A stretch of DNA of 64,000 nucleotides, taken from NCBI GenBank assembly GCA_002359895.1, contig DEOB01000010.1:792251-856250 (forward strand), written 5' to 3'. The notes beneath the pieces were generated by a model that was not told the origin of the DNA, did no database searches, and worked only from the letters and a program-made list of their open reading frames with translations. Shown one piece after another: positions 17,790 through 25,992 of this stretch (within the stretch, counting starts at the first letter, position 1; each line of letters opens with the position of its first letter). This DNA comes from Stenotrophomonas sp. UBA2629 (GTDB lineage Bacteria > Pseudomonadota > Gammaproteobacteria > Xanthomonadales > Xanthomonadaceae). A program made the translations under genes and the position numbers.

Positions 17790-19622
17790 ATGAGCCAATC
17801 CCTACTGCGCGCCGCCTGCGGCCTATTCGTCGGACTGAGCCTGGCCTCCTGTGCCAGTGGCCCGGTCTCCAAGTCCGTGGAGCCTTCCATGTTCAGCAAC
17901 GAACTCCGCAGCGAGCACCGCGGCAGCGACGATCTGCTCACCGCCGGGCTTGGCTTGGCTGGTCTGCGCAGCATGACGCCGCCGGCCTTTGCCGACGCCG
18001 CTGCACCCACGGTGGACGAACTGCGCCGTCGCGCGATGTGGGGCAGCTGGCGCGGCATTGCCGATCTGGCGCCGGGCGGTGGCTACGGTGAGCTGTTTGG
18101 CAGTCTGGCGCCGGTGCCAGGGCGCGAGTACTCAGCCTATGCGCGGTTGCCCGATGCCAAGCAGCCGCATCGCGTGTTGACCCAGGTGCCGGACAACTTC
18201 GACCTGGGCAAGCGCTGCGTGCTGGTTGCCCCGGCATCGGGTTCGCGCGGCATTTACAGTGCGGTGTCGGTGGCAGCGGCCTGGGGCTTGCCCAAGGGGT
18301 GTGCGGTGGTCTACACCGACAAGGGCGCCGGCAGCGATTACTACGATCTTGATGCGCAGCAGGGCGTGCGTGCCAATGGCACCGTCGGCGCATTGGGTGA
18401 AGCGGCCGATCTGGCGTTCGTGCCTGACGCGCCGGTCAATGCGTCGGGCGTGGCCTTCAAGCACGCGCACTCCAAGGACAACCCGGAGGCCGATTGGGGC
18501 CGCCATGTGAAGCAGGCCGCCGAGTTCGCGCTGCTGGCGCTGGCGCAGGCCTATCCGCAGGCAGCACCGTTCACGTTCGACAACACCCGCATCATCGCCG
18601 TGGGCATCTCCAATGGCGGCGGCGCGGTGCTGCGCGCAGCGGAGATGGAAGGCAACTGGTTGGACGCCGTGGTTGCCGGTGAACCCAGCATCTACTCCGA
18701 TGGTCCCGGCGCACGTGCGCTGTACGACTACACCACCGAAGCGGCGTTGTTGATGCCCTGCGCGCAATTGCACATGAGCAACCTGCCGCAGCCGCCGATG
18801 ACCGCCGCGCTGCAGGCCGGTGCCACGCTGCGTTGCGCGACGTTGGCGATGGAAGGCGTCATCCGTGGTGCCACGCCGGCAGCGCAGGCCAAGTCGGCCT
18901 ACGAGCTGATGATGAGCAAGGGCTGGACCGACGAAGCGCTGCGTGCTGGTGCGCTGTCCACCGGCTTTGACCTGTGGCGCGCCATTGCCGCCACGTATGC
19001 CTCGGCCTATGGCCGCTACGGCGTGGGTGAGCACCCGTGTGGCTTCAGTTTTGCCGCGCAGAATCCCGACTTCTCGTCGCGCGCAGTGACTGCCGCCGAG
19101 CGTGCCACGTGGATCTCCGACGGCAGCGGCATTCCGCCGGGTGCCGGCGTGGGGCTGTTGGACAGCAAGGTGCAGCTGCCGGATCTGACCTATGCCGGCT
19201 TGAAGTGCCTGCGTGGCTTGTGGGACGGGCAGGGCGAGGATGCCAAGCGCGTGCAGGCCGGAATCGAGGCCACCCGTGCCGGGGTGCCGCGTAAGGGCCT
19301 GCCGGTGATGGTGGTGCACGGCACCGATGACGGCCTGATCCCGCCGGCTTTCAGCAGCAGGCCGTATGCTGCTGCGGCCAAGGCCGCCGGGCGCGAAGTG
19401 AGTTATTGGCAGGTACGTCACGTGCAGCATTTCGACGGTTTCCTTGGCCTGCCGGATTACGGCGCGCGTTACCTGCCGCTGCTGCCGTATGTGTATGCCG
19501 CGCTGGATCGCGTGCAGGCACGCCTGGATAGCGGCACGGCGTTGCCGGCCGATGCGGTGATCGCCACCACACCGCGCGCGGGCAAGCCGCTGACGGCGGA
19601 CAACCTGGCGCTGCCCAGGTAA
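17790..19622 (+). CDS. 3-hydroxybutyrate oligomer hydrolase, lipoprotein
   Basis: 610 residues. It hydrolyses soluble 3HB dimers and oligomers to monomer. A lipobox LASC (C21) ends the signal peptide, so the enzyme is likely anchored in the periplasm or on the outer membrane. The probable nucleophile is S274 in VGISNGGG. Other family blocks are EHRGSDDLLTAGLGL, VAPASGSRGIYSAVS and GVAFKHAHSKDNPEADWG. It aligns end to end with the enzyme encoded at 47279-49123, with the serine at the same residue number. The gene is divergent from bdhA and ends in a strong terminator. The lipobox distinguishes it from the second copy. Confidence 0.9.
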   Translation: MSQSLLRAACGLFVGLSLASCASGPVSKSVEPSMFSNELRSEHRGSDDLLTAGLGLAGLRSMTPPAFADAAAPTVDELRRRAMWGSWRGIADLAPGGGYGELFGSLAPVPGREYSAYARLPDAKQPHRVLTQVPDNFDLGKRCVLVAPASGSRGIYSAVSVAAAWGLPKGCAVVYTDKGAGSDYYDLDAQQGVRANGTVGALGEAADLAFVPDAPVNASGVAFKHAHSKDNPEADWGRHVKQAAEFALLALAQAYPQAAPFTFDNTRIIAVGISNGGGAVLRAAEMEGNWLDAVVAGEPSIYSDGPGARALYDYTTEAALLMPCAQLHMSNLPQPPMTAALQAGATLRCATLAMEGVIRGATPAAQAKSAYELMMSKGWTDEALRAGALSTGFDLWRAIAATYASAYGRYGVGEHPCGFSFAAQNPDFSSRAVTAAERATWISDGSGIPPGAGVGLLDSKVQLPDLTYAGLKCLRGLWDGQGEDAKRVQAGIEATRAGVPRKGLPVMVVHGTDDGLIPPAFSSRPYAAAAKAAGREVSYWQVRHVQHFDGFLGLPDYGARYLPLLPYVYAALDRVQARLDSGTALPADAVIATTPRAGKPLTADNLALPR

Positions 19623-19650
19623 CAGCAGCATTGCCGAAGGCTTGGACACG

Positions 19651-19680
19651 AAGCGGAGCCTGTTGAAGAGGCTCCGCTTT
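19651..19680 (+). terminator. Intrinsic terminator after the 3HB-oligomer hydrolase
   Basis: AAGCGGAGCC (19651-19660) pairs perfectly with GGCTCCGCTT (19670-19679), followed by TTT. The stem is GC-rich with a 9-base loop. Confidence 0.75.
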
Positions 19681-19736
19681 GCCATGTGCGTCACGGTCAG
19701 CTGTGTTGGCCTGCGTGGCGATGGCATCATGCCGCC

Positions 19737-20330
19737 ATGGATATCCTCACTGCACCTTGCCGGGTCATCCCGGCCGCGCTGTATCACCGCGAACGCTGGC
19801 GTAACGGCCTGGGTTGGACCCGCGAAATTCTGCGGCTGCCCGAATCAGGCGATTGGCAGCTGCGTCTGTCGATTGCCGAGATCGAACAGGACGCGGCGTT
19901 TTCCGCCTTCCCGGGTGTCGAGCGTGAGCTGGTGTTGCTGCAGGGCGAAGGCCTGCGCCTGCGTTTTGCCGATGGCCGCTGCGAAACCTTGTTACCGCCG
20001 TACCAGCGCCTGCGTTTTGCTGGCGAAGAAGAAATCAGCGGCGAGCTGGTGGATGGCGTCACCCAGGATTTCAATCTGATGTGGCGCCGCGACGCGCTGC
20101 AGGCCGAGCTGCTGCATCGGCCGTTGGTCGGCAGCATGCTGTTTTTTACCGAGCCGCAGGCAGCGTGGACAATTCACCTGTTGGCCGGGCAGGCCGAGTT
20201 CGAGGGTGGCGTGCTGCCGCCGATGTCGGCAGGTGACACCGCTTGGTTGGGCGCCGGAGCGCGGCAGCGGTTTGCGCTCAATGGTGGTGGGGAGTTGTTG
20301 GCGATACGCGTGACGCCGGCAGCGGCCTGA
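19737..20330 (+). CDS. HutD/Ves family protein
   Basis: 197 residues from MDILTAPCRVIPAALYHRER. The motif RNGLGWTREILRLP near the N-terminus and the cupin-like FPGVERELVLLQGEGLRL are typical of HutD/Ves proteins. HutD is often linked to histidine degradation and is thought to bind N-formyl-glutamate; Ves is a cold/stress protein of unknown activity. No hut genes are nearby, so the name reflects fold and family only. It stands alone between a terminator and a frameshifted DUF1801 gene. Confidence 0.78.
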   Translation: MDILTAPCRVIPAALYHRERWRNGLGWTREILRLPESGDWQLRLSIAEIEQDAAFSAFPGVERELVLLQGEGLRLRFADGRCETLLPPYQRLRFAGEEEISGELVDGVTQDFNLMWRRDALQAELLHRPLVGSMLFFTEPQAAWTIHLLAGQAEFEGGVLPPMSAGDTAWLGAGARQRFALNGGGELLAIRVTPAAA

Positions 20331-20371
20331 TGACTCGCTGCCGCATCGTTCAACCGTAGCGGGGAGCGGGC

Positions 20372-20754
20372 ATGGGCAAGGCCAGTGAGGTGTCGGTAGA
20401 GGGGGTCATCACCGCGCTGGACTACCCGTTGAAAGCCGAGGTCATCGCACTGCGTGATCTGTTGTTGGCGGTTGATCCGTCCATCGGTGAACAGATCAAG
20501 CGGAACGCTCCCGGTTTCCATACGACCGAGCACTTCGCCACCCTGCAGCTACGCAAGCCGGAGGTGCTGGGCTGGTGTTGCATATGGGGGCGAAGACGCG
20601 GCAGCTGCCGGCGTCGTTGATCGCCGATCCGCAGGGGATGTTGAACTGGCTGGGGCCGGACCGTGCTGTGCTGGAGTTCCGCAGCGCCGCCGAGTTGGCT
20701 GAGAGGCGCGATGCGCTGGTTGCCATCGTGAGGCAGTGGATCACACACGTCTGA
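20372..20754 (+). pseudogene. DUF1801-family gene with a frameshift
   Basis: The 5' part from ATG 20372 encodes MGKASEVSVEGVITALDYPL and continues to LQLRKPE, then the frame runs off into WCCIWGRRRGSC and stops at 20620. The remainder of the family sequence, LVLHMGAKTRQLPASLIAD through AIVRQWITHV, is encoded in another frame, ending at TGA 20752-20754. A single-base loss near 20560-20572 accounts for it. DUF1801 proteins are small cytoplasmic proteins of unknown function, sometimes called YdhG-like. The gene may be a real recent pseudogene or a sequencing error, since both halves look well conserved. Confidence 0.8.
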
Positions 20755-20784
20755 GGTTTATCGCCGCCTCGCGGATCACCCGGC

Positions 20785-22395
20785 TCAATACACGTCGCGG
20801 CGATAGCGCCCGGCGATGCGCAATGCTTCGTGCGCCTGTGCACCCAAGGCCTGTGCGATGACGGCATCCACTGCCGGGGCCATGCCCTGCAGGCTGCCGC
20901 AGACCAGAATCGTCGCGCCTTGCTCCACCCATTCGCGCAGCCGTTGTGCCTGCGCGGCCAAGGCGTCCTGCACGTAGTGGTGGGCGCCATTGTCGCGGCT
21001 GAACACCGTATCCAGATGGGTGATGCCGCCGTGGCGCTGCCACTGTTGCAGCTCGTCGCCGAAGTGGAAATCGTGGGCGAGGTTGCGCTCGCCAAACAGC
21101 AGCCAGTTGCGATGCGCGCCGGCGTCGATGCGCGCACGCAGATGCGCACGCAGCCCGGCAATGCCGGTGCCGTTGCCGATCAGGATCAGCGGCGCGTCGT
21201 TGGCTGGTGGATGGAAGTTGCGGTTGCTGCGCAGGCGCAGGTCGATGCTGTCGCCGGGCGCGGTGTAATCGCACAGCCAGCCGCTGGCCAGGCCGGGCGT
21301 GCCGTCCGGGCGCAGTTGCCTGCGCAGCATCAACTGCAGCGTGCCTTCGGACGGCATCGAGGCGATGGAGTATTCGCGGTGCGGCAGTGGCTTCAGCGCA
21401 GCGGCCAATGCGGCGATGTCGCCGTGCGTGATCTGCTCCGGCAGATACGACACGGACAGAACCTCGCGCAGCAGGCGACCATCGGCCAGCGTGTCGGTGG
21501 CTGCAAAGCCGTGCGCCTGCATCCACTGAGCAACCACTTCGGCGGATTGATGCGGGCCGATTTCGGCGATGTCGCCGGCCTGCCAGGTGGGCAGGCTGCC
21601 TTCCAGCGGATGCAGTTTGAGATGGAACACCGTGCCGCCGACACTGCCGGGGTTGAGTGCCTGCCGATGCTGCAGTTGCCACGCCTGGTAAGCGGGCGCG
21701 CTCCAGTCCGGCACGTCGACGGCATTACCGCCGAGTTGGCCGAGCAGTTGTTGCCAATGGCGCAGCGCGTCCGGGTCGGCGTTGTCCACTTCCACTGTGT
21801 CGAACAGCGGCTGTGCGCCATGCTCGCGCAGCCAGTCGTCCAGCTGATGGCCGAACGCGCAGAACTGCTCGTAGGTGCGGTCACCCAGCGCGAGTACGGC
21901 GTACTGCAGTTGCGGCAGCGTTGCCGGTTGCGTCATCACCCGGCTGAGGAAGGCCAGTGCATGGTCTGGCGGGTCGCCTTCGCCGGTGGTGGCGGCAATG
22001 AACAAGGCCTTGCGGCTGCTGCCGAGCAGGGCGGAATCGACCTGATCAAGTGCGCGCAGGCGGGTAGTGTGGCCGGCGGCGCGCAGGCTTTCGGCGGTGC
22101 GTTCGGCCAACTGCTGGGCAAAGCCGGTCTGGCTGGCCCACACCACCAACACTGGAGGCTCGCCGTTGGCACTGATGACTTCCTTGCGCGGGCGCACACG
22201 CCACCACAGCGCCAAGCAGGCGCCGGCGTAGATGGCCGTGGCAATCAGCGCGGTCCACCATTGCGTGGGTAGCGGCGAGGCCAGCCACCATTGTTCACCC
22301 TGGTGCAGGCGCAGCAGCAGATAAGCGACGATCAACAGTGCGGCGATCATGCCCAGGTTGCCGAGCAGGGCGCGGATGGAGCGGTGGGAGCTCAT
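20785..22395 (-). CDS. Membrane-anchored flavodoxin/NADPH reductase (CysJ-like)
   Basis: 536 residues from MSSHRSIRALLGNLGM. Two helices (about 12-29 and 47-66) anchor a cytoplasmic flavodoxin domain (SQTG at 88-91, TTGEGDPPDH, GDRTYEQFCAFG), followed by FAD-binding (REYSIAS) and NAD(P)H-binding blocks (LIGNGTGIAGLRAHL). It is built like sulfite reductase flavoprotein or cytochrome P450 reductase with added membrane anchors, and would move electrons from NADPH toward the membrane. It overlaps apbE by four bases and closes the cluster with PepSY, DUF2271 and DUF4198 genes. I infer an iron reductase role rather than sulfite reduction, since no cysI is present. Confidence 0.85.
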   Translation of the reverse strand: MSSHRSIRALLGNLGMIAALLIVAYLLLRLHQGEQWWLASPLPTQWWTALIATAIYAGACLALWWRVRPRKEVISANGEPPVLVVWASQTGFAQQLAERTAESLRAAGHTTRLRALDQVDSALLGSSRKALFIAATTGEGDPPDHALAFLSRVMTQPATLPQLQYAVLALGDRTYEQFCAFGHQLDDWLREHGAQPLFDTVEVDNADPDALRHWQQLLGQLGGNAVDVPDWSAPAYQAWQLQHRQALNPGSVGGTVFHLKLHPLEGSLPTWQAGDIAEIGPHQSAEVVAQWMQAHGFAATDTLADGRLLREVLSVSYLPEQITHGDIAALAAALKPLPHREYSIASMPSEGTLQLMLRRQLRPDGTPGLASGWLCDYTAPGDSIDLRLRSNRNFHPPANDAPLILIGNGTGIAGLRAHLRARIDAGAHRNWLLFGERNLAHDFHFGDELQQWQRHGGITHLDTVFSRDNGAHHYVQDALAAQAQRLREWVEQGATILVCGSLQGMAPAVDAVIAQALGAQAHEALRIAGRYRRDVY

Positions 22396-23405
22396 TGCGT
22401 GTCGGCGTCCAGATACTGCTGGAAGGCGGGAGTCATCATTTCCTCCAGCCCTTGTTGGCCGCGCGAGACAAAACGTGCGGCAAGGTTGTGCTGCGTGGCG
22501 AATGCCAAGCCGTGTTCGGCGCCCATCACAGTGAGCGCGGTGGCCCACGCATCGGCGTGCATGGCTTGCCGGTCGATCACGCTGACGGCGGCAGCGGCGC
22601 GGGTCACCGGCGCCTGCGTGCGTGGGTCGAGTGTGTGGCTGTAGGACACGCCGTCGTGTTCGTAGTGATGCCAGCGGTCGCCGGAGGTGGCAACGGCAAG
22701 GTCGTCCAAGGCCAGCACGCGCGGCGGGTACTCGGCACCTGCGTCTTCTTCCGGCGCAGATTCCACCAGCACGCGCCATGGCTGGCCGTCGGGTTTGCGG
22801 CCATAGCCATGCAGCTCGCCGCCCACTTCAACCAATGCGGCATCAATGCCGTTACGGCGCAGCCAGCGGCTGACCACATCCACCCCGTAGCCCTTGGCAA
22901 TCGCAGACAGATCCAGCTGCAAGCCACCGGGCTGCAGCGCTGAATGATTCTGCGGGTTCAATTGAAGTCTGTTCCAGCCGCAGCGGCGGGCGACATCGGC
23001 CAGATGGGCAGCATCGGGGATGCGCTGTGCAGCAGCATCGGCTCCAAAGCCCCACAGCGCGACCAACGGGCCGACGGTGGGGTCGAACGCGCCGTCGCTA
23101 CGCTGGGCGATGTCCTGCGCGGCAGTGAGGACGGTCCAGAAGTCGTCGGGAATTTCATGCCAGCTGTCGGCCCCGGCATGGTTGTAGAGGCTGATATTGG
23201 AGGCTGTTTCCCAAGTGCTCATCTGTGCAACCACGCGGTCCAACTCGGCCTGGATGCCGGCGTGCAGCGCATGCAGATCGCGACTGCGTGGCGCGACCAG
23301 TTTGGCGCTCCACTGCGTGCCCATGGTGTGGCCGCCAAGGGCGGCGATGTCGGAGTTGGGGGACATCGGTATTGGTCTGGTGGAATCCAGGTAAGCGTCG
23401 ATCAT
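22392..23405 (-). CDS. apbE: FAD:protein FMN transferase (ApbE)
   Basis: 337 residues from MIDAYLDSTRPIPMSPN. ApbE attaches FMN covalently to Thr or Ser in target proteins, normally in the periplasm. Family blocks are GGHTMGTQWSAKLV, TWETASNISLYN, SDGAFDPTVGPLVALWGFG, LDLSAIAKGYGVD and the metal-binding ADAWATALTVMG. I see no signal peptide or lipobox at this start, which is unusual; either the true start is further upstream (a GTG at 23420) without a better signal, or the enzyme acts in the cytoplasm. It overlaps the reductase gene by ATGA and probably serves the upstream PepSY/DUF2271 cluster. Confidence 0.9.
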   Translation of the reverse strand: MIDAYLDSTRPIPMSPNSDIAALGGHTMGTQWSAKLVAPRSRDLHALHAGIQAELDRVVAQMSTWETASNISLYNHAGADSWHEIPDDFWTVLTAAQDIAQRSDGAFDPTVGPLVALWGFGADAAAQRIPDAAHLADVARRCGWNRLQLNPQNHSALQPGGLQLDLSAIAKGYGVDVVSRWLRRNGIDAALVEVGGELHGYGRKPDGQPWRVLVESAPEEDAGAEYPPRVLALDDLAVATSGDRWHHYEHDGVSYSHTLDPRTQAPVTRAAAAVSVIDRQAMHADAWATALTVMGAEHGLAFATQHNLAARFVSRGQQGLEEMMTPAFQQYLDADTQ

Positions 23406-23474
23406 TAGCTGGCGCTGCACTAGCCGAAGCTGCAGCAGTACCTACAGTGGTAGCAGTACCTGCAGGAAATACTT

Positions 23475-23675
23475 CTTCTCCCGCTTGCGGGAGAAGGGCT
23501 TTTAAGCGGTGCTTTGAGCTTGCCCTCAGCCGTCAATTGCTCTGCAGGTTGCCCTTCTCCCGCATGCGGGAGAAGGTGCCCCGAAGGGGCGGATGAGGGG
23601 GCTTTGGAGTTTGCGCCCAAGAGCTTGCCCTCACCCCAACCCCTCTCCCGTGCACGGGAGAGGGGCTTTAAACAC
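23475..23675. repeat. Cluster of three CTCCCG...CGGGAG inverted repeats
   Basis: Three hairpins fill the gap between apbE and the DUF4198 gene. The first is CTTCTCCCGC/GCGGGAGAAG (23475-23496), the second CCTTCTCCCG.../...CGGGAGAAGG (23553-23576) followed by GCCCC-GAA-GGGGC, and the third CCCCTCTCCCG/CGGGAGAGGGG (23640-23665) preceded by CCCTCACCCCAA. The third is a perfect 38-base reverse-complement match of 45527-45564. No gene is present in this 290-base interval. Such intergenic REP-like elements are common in this bacterial group. Confidence 0.85.
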
Positions 23676-23711
23676 GGCTTCAAGCAAAGCTTCAAGCAAA
23701 AGCTTCAAGCC

Positions 23712-24518
23712 TTACTGCGGCAGCACTTCCAGCGTGGCGACGTAGCTCAGGCGGCGGACGTTGGCCTGCGGTACCGAGGTCTTGTTGTCTTCGGTGCCGG
23801 TTTCCAGCCAGTACATGCCGGCTTCCGGCCAGGTGACCGAGAACTCACCCTTGGCGTCGCTGGTTACTTTGATCTCGTCCTGCGCGTTGCGGTAACGGGT
23901 ACCACCACGGGTGATCTCCACTTCCAGGCCGGCCTGCGGCTTGCCATCCACCAGCAGGCGGAACGTGGCCTGCTCGCCGTTGAACAGGTCGTTCGGGTGG
24001 CCCAGCGCGACCATCTCCAGGCCCTTGCCGGTCGGCTTGAGCGCAGTGTCGTTGGGGTTGCCGTTGGTGACGAAGGTCTCCACGCGGCCGGCGGTTTCCG
24101 ACACCTTCAGCTCCGGTGCGTTCTTCGGCACCTCGGCGGCGAACTTCTCGGCGTTACCGCGCCAGCGCTTGGGCTTACCGTCTTCCTGCCAGGTGGCCAT
24201 CAGGCCGGCGTTGACGTTGGCCAGGCGGTAGGTGCCCTGCTGGATGAGTTCGACGTCGAACACGCTGCGGTATTTGCCGGTGGCCGCGTTCTGCGGCTGC
24301 ACGGTGCTGCCGTCAGGTGCGGTGATGACCAGGTTGTCGATGCGCAGCGGCACATGGTTGAAGTAGAACAGGTCGTTGGACACGGCCGCGTCCACCGTGA
24401 TCCACGGATTGGTGCCGGCGATGACGGTCTGCGACGGCTGCAGCCAGGCCTTGTGGGCGGAGGCGGTGAACGGAAGCACCGCGGCGATGGCGGCGGCAAT
24501 CAGAAGGGAACGCTTCAT
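23712..24518 (-). CDS. DUF4198 exported protein
   Basis: 268 residues with a signal peptide (MKRSLLIAAAIAAVLPFTAS, cleavage near SAHK). The sequence begins HKAWLQPSQTVIAGTNPWIT, the signature of DUF4198, a periplasmic beta-sandwich family associated with metal-related transport (an older label is nickel uptake component, not proven). The C-terminal half has a cobalamin/CnaB-like beta domain (GEFSVTWPEAGMYWLET). It lies 27 bases after the DUF2271 gene on the same strand, in the iron-linked cluster. I infer a periplasmic accessory to metal reduction or uptake. Confidence 0.82.
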   Translation of the reverse strand: MKRSLLIAAAIAAVLPFTASAHKAWLQPSQTVIAGTNPWITVDAAVSNDLFYFNHVPLRIDNLVITAPDGSTVQPQNAATGKYRSVFDVELIQQGTYRLANVNAGLMATWQEDGKPKRWRGNAEKFAAEVPKNAPELKVSETAGRVETFVTNGNPNDTALKPTGKGLEMVALGHPNDLFNGEQATFRLLVDGKPQAGLEVEITRGGTRYRNAQDEIKVTSDAKGEFSVTWPEAGMYWLETGTEDNKTSVPQANVRRLSYVATLEVLPQ

Positions 24519-24545
24519 CGGTTTGCTCCAGTGGCGTAGGGCAGA

Positions 24546-25067
24546 TCAGGGTTTGACGGCGAGGGTGACGGCGCCCAGCTCGGTGGTGCCTTGGACACTG
24601 CCGTTCTGTGCGGCGCGCGCCGGCCAGGTGAAGGGAATCTTGACCAGTTCACGACCACCGACTTCGCGCGAGGCTTCCACCACCAGCGAGTACTGGCCGG
24701 CGGGCAGGTCGCGCAGCTGCGGCTGGCGGTCGTTGAAGCTGAGCTGATGCTTGCCGACCGGACGGGTCGGGCCGGTGACGCCATCCACCGGCACCTGCAA
24801 CGTGCGGCCACTCTTGCGCCACCACTGCCGCAGATCGGGCAGCCACTTGGTGCCGTGGCCTTCGGCGGTGTCCTTGAGCTGGTACCAGACCGACAGGTTG
24901 GCGGCCACTTTCTGGTCGGCGCCTTCGATCCACACGGCCACATACGGGCGGTGGTACTCGGCCACGTTGAGCTTGGGCACTTCGACATTGACGTCGAGGC
25001 TGGCGGCGTAAGCGGCAGGGGCGGTGGCGATCAAGCCGCTCAGAGCGATGGTCAGGGTGACGCGCAT
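24546..25067 (-). CDS. DUF2271 exported protein with an ApbE-type acceptor-like motif
   Basis: 173 residues from MRVTLTIALSGLIATAPAAY, with GGAG upstream and a signal peptide ending near AYA/AS (residue 22). The mature part is a beta-sandwich (YHRPYVAVWIEGADQKVAAN, WYQLKDTAEGHGTKWLPDLR). Residues 95-101 read DGVTGPT, close to the D-G-x-T-G-A-T motif in which ApbE flavinylates the threonine, with Ala replaced by Pro. T98 would be the acceptor. The gene lies between PepSY and DUF4198 genes, and apbE is in the same cluster. Flavinylation is an inference. Confidence 0.82.
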   Translation of the reverse strand: MRVTLTIALSGLIATAPAAYAASLDVNVEVPKLNVAEYHRPYVAVWIEGADQKVAANLSVWYQLKDTAEGHGTKWLPDLRQWWRKSGRTLQVPVDGVTGPTRPVGKHQLSFNDRQPQLRDLPAGQYSLVVEASREVGGRELVKIPFTWPARAAQNGSVQGTTELGAVTLAVKP

Positions 25068-25107
25068 GGTGCGACTCCGGAAAGGGAAGCGTTCAATGAG
25101 GTGCAGG

Positions 25108-25752
25108 TCAATGGATGAGCAGCAGAGCAATCAACAGCGGAATCATCAGGCCCAGGCCGACCAGCGGCCAGGTCATGCGCCGCTGTCGCGCATGCAGGTG
25201 CAGCAGGAACAAACCGGTGATGCAGAACACCAGGCAGGCCACGGCAAACAGGTCCAGAAACCAGCCCCAACCCGGGCCGGCATTACGGCCTTTGTGCAGA
25301 TCGTTGAAGTACGACACCCAGCCGCGACGGGTTTTTTCGAACTCCACCGCGCCGGTCTCGCGGTCAATGCTCAACCAGGCATCGCTGCCGGGGCCGGGCA
25401 TGGACAGATAGATCTCTTCCGGCGACCACTCTGCAGGCCGCTTGCCGATGGACACATCCAACTCGCGTGACAGCCAATCAGACACCTTGCCCGGCAGCGG
25501 CGCGTTGCCGTCCTCGCGCTCGCCCAATGCCTTGAGCAGCGGCGCGGACAATTCAATCTTCTGGTTCTGCACCTGCGGCGAGGCCTCGATCTTGGACGCG
25601 TGGTTCAAGGTGATGCCGGTGAGGGAAAACAGCAGCATGCCGATCAGGCACACCGCCGAGCTGATCCAGTGCCACTGGTGCAGCGTGCGCAGCCAGAAGC
25701 CACGGCTGGCTTGTTGCTGCACGGCGTTGGCGGAAGCGCGGTCTACGGACAC
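25108..25752 (-). CDS. PepSY-associated membrane protein
   Basis: 214 residues. Three hydrophobic helices are visible: about 31-50 (ISSAVCLIGMLLFSLTGITL), 163-185 and 192-212. The N-terminal LRTLHQWHWISSAVCLIG and the central PepSY-like region (WLSIDRETGAVEFEKTRRGW followed by NDLHKGRNAGPGWGW) are typical of PepSY_TM iron-uptake reductases, though it is shorter than the four-helix PiuB type. Histidines H25, H28, H53 and others in helices could bind heme. A Fur-box-like site sits 39 bases upstream. It starts the cluster PepSY, DUF2271, DUF4198, apbE, flavoreductase. Confidence 0.85.
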   Translation of the reverse strand: MSVDRASANAVQQQASRGFWLRTLHQWHWISSAVCLIGMLLFSLTGITLNHASKIEASPQVQNQKIELSAPLLKALGEREDGNAPLPGKVSDWLSRELDVSIGKRPAEWSPEEIYLSMPGPGSDAWLSIDRETGAVEFEKTRRGWVSYFNDLHKGRNAGPGWGWFLDLFAVACLVFCITGLFLLHLHARQRRMTWPLVGLGLMIPLLIALLLIH

Positions 25753-25790
25753 GGGGCTGGGACAAATGAGAGGGCAAAGATTAGAACATC

Positions 25791-25810
25791 AATGAGAATG
25801 ATTCGCAATT
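25791..25810. promoter_or_regulatory. Fur-box-like site upstream of the PepSY gene
   Basis: AATGAGAATGATTCGCAATT resembles the 19-base Fur consensus made of NATWAT-like repeats (AATGAGAAT-GATTCGCAAT). It lies 39 bases upstream of the PepSY start, in promoter position, and implies repression under iron-replete conditions. Confidence 0.7.
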
Positions 25811-25992
25811 TGTGTCGATCTGTATCGATAGATCGCACACCGTTCAGATTGAACGGGGCTTTCCAACGTCGTCCTGCCCTGACATCAGCCATTCCACCTG
25901 CCGATTGCGCAGGGGACGGAACGTCACTTCAAGTGCTTCATGCAACTCCGGCATACACCGCCAGGGATGCATGCCGGAACACAGGGCGCCAA

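Noticed and set aside
18132..19787. A 551-residue frame opposite the 3HB-oligomer hydrolase
   Set aside because: Shadow frame; the plus strand carries a complete family protein.
23475..23675. The repeat cluster as a CRISPR array or insertion element end
   Set aside because: The copies vary in length and orientation with no regular spacers and no transposase; they are REP-like hairpins.
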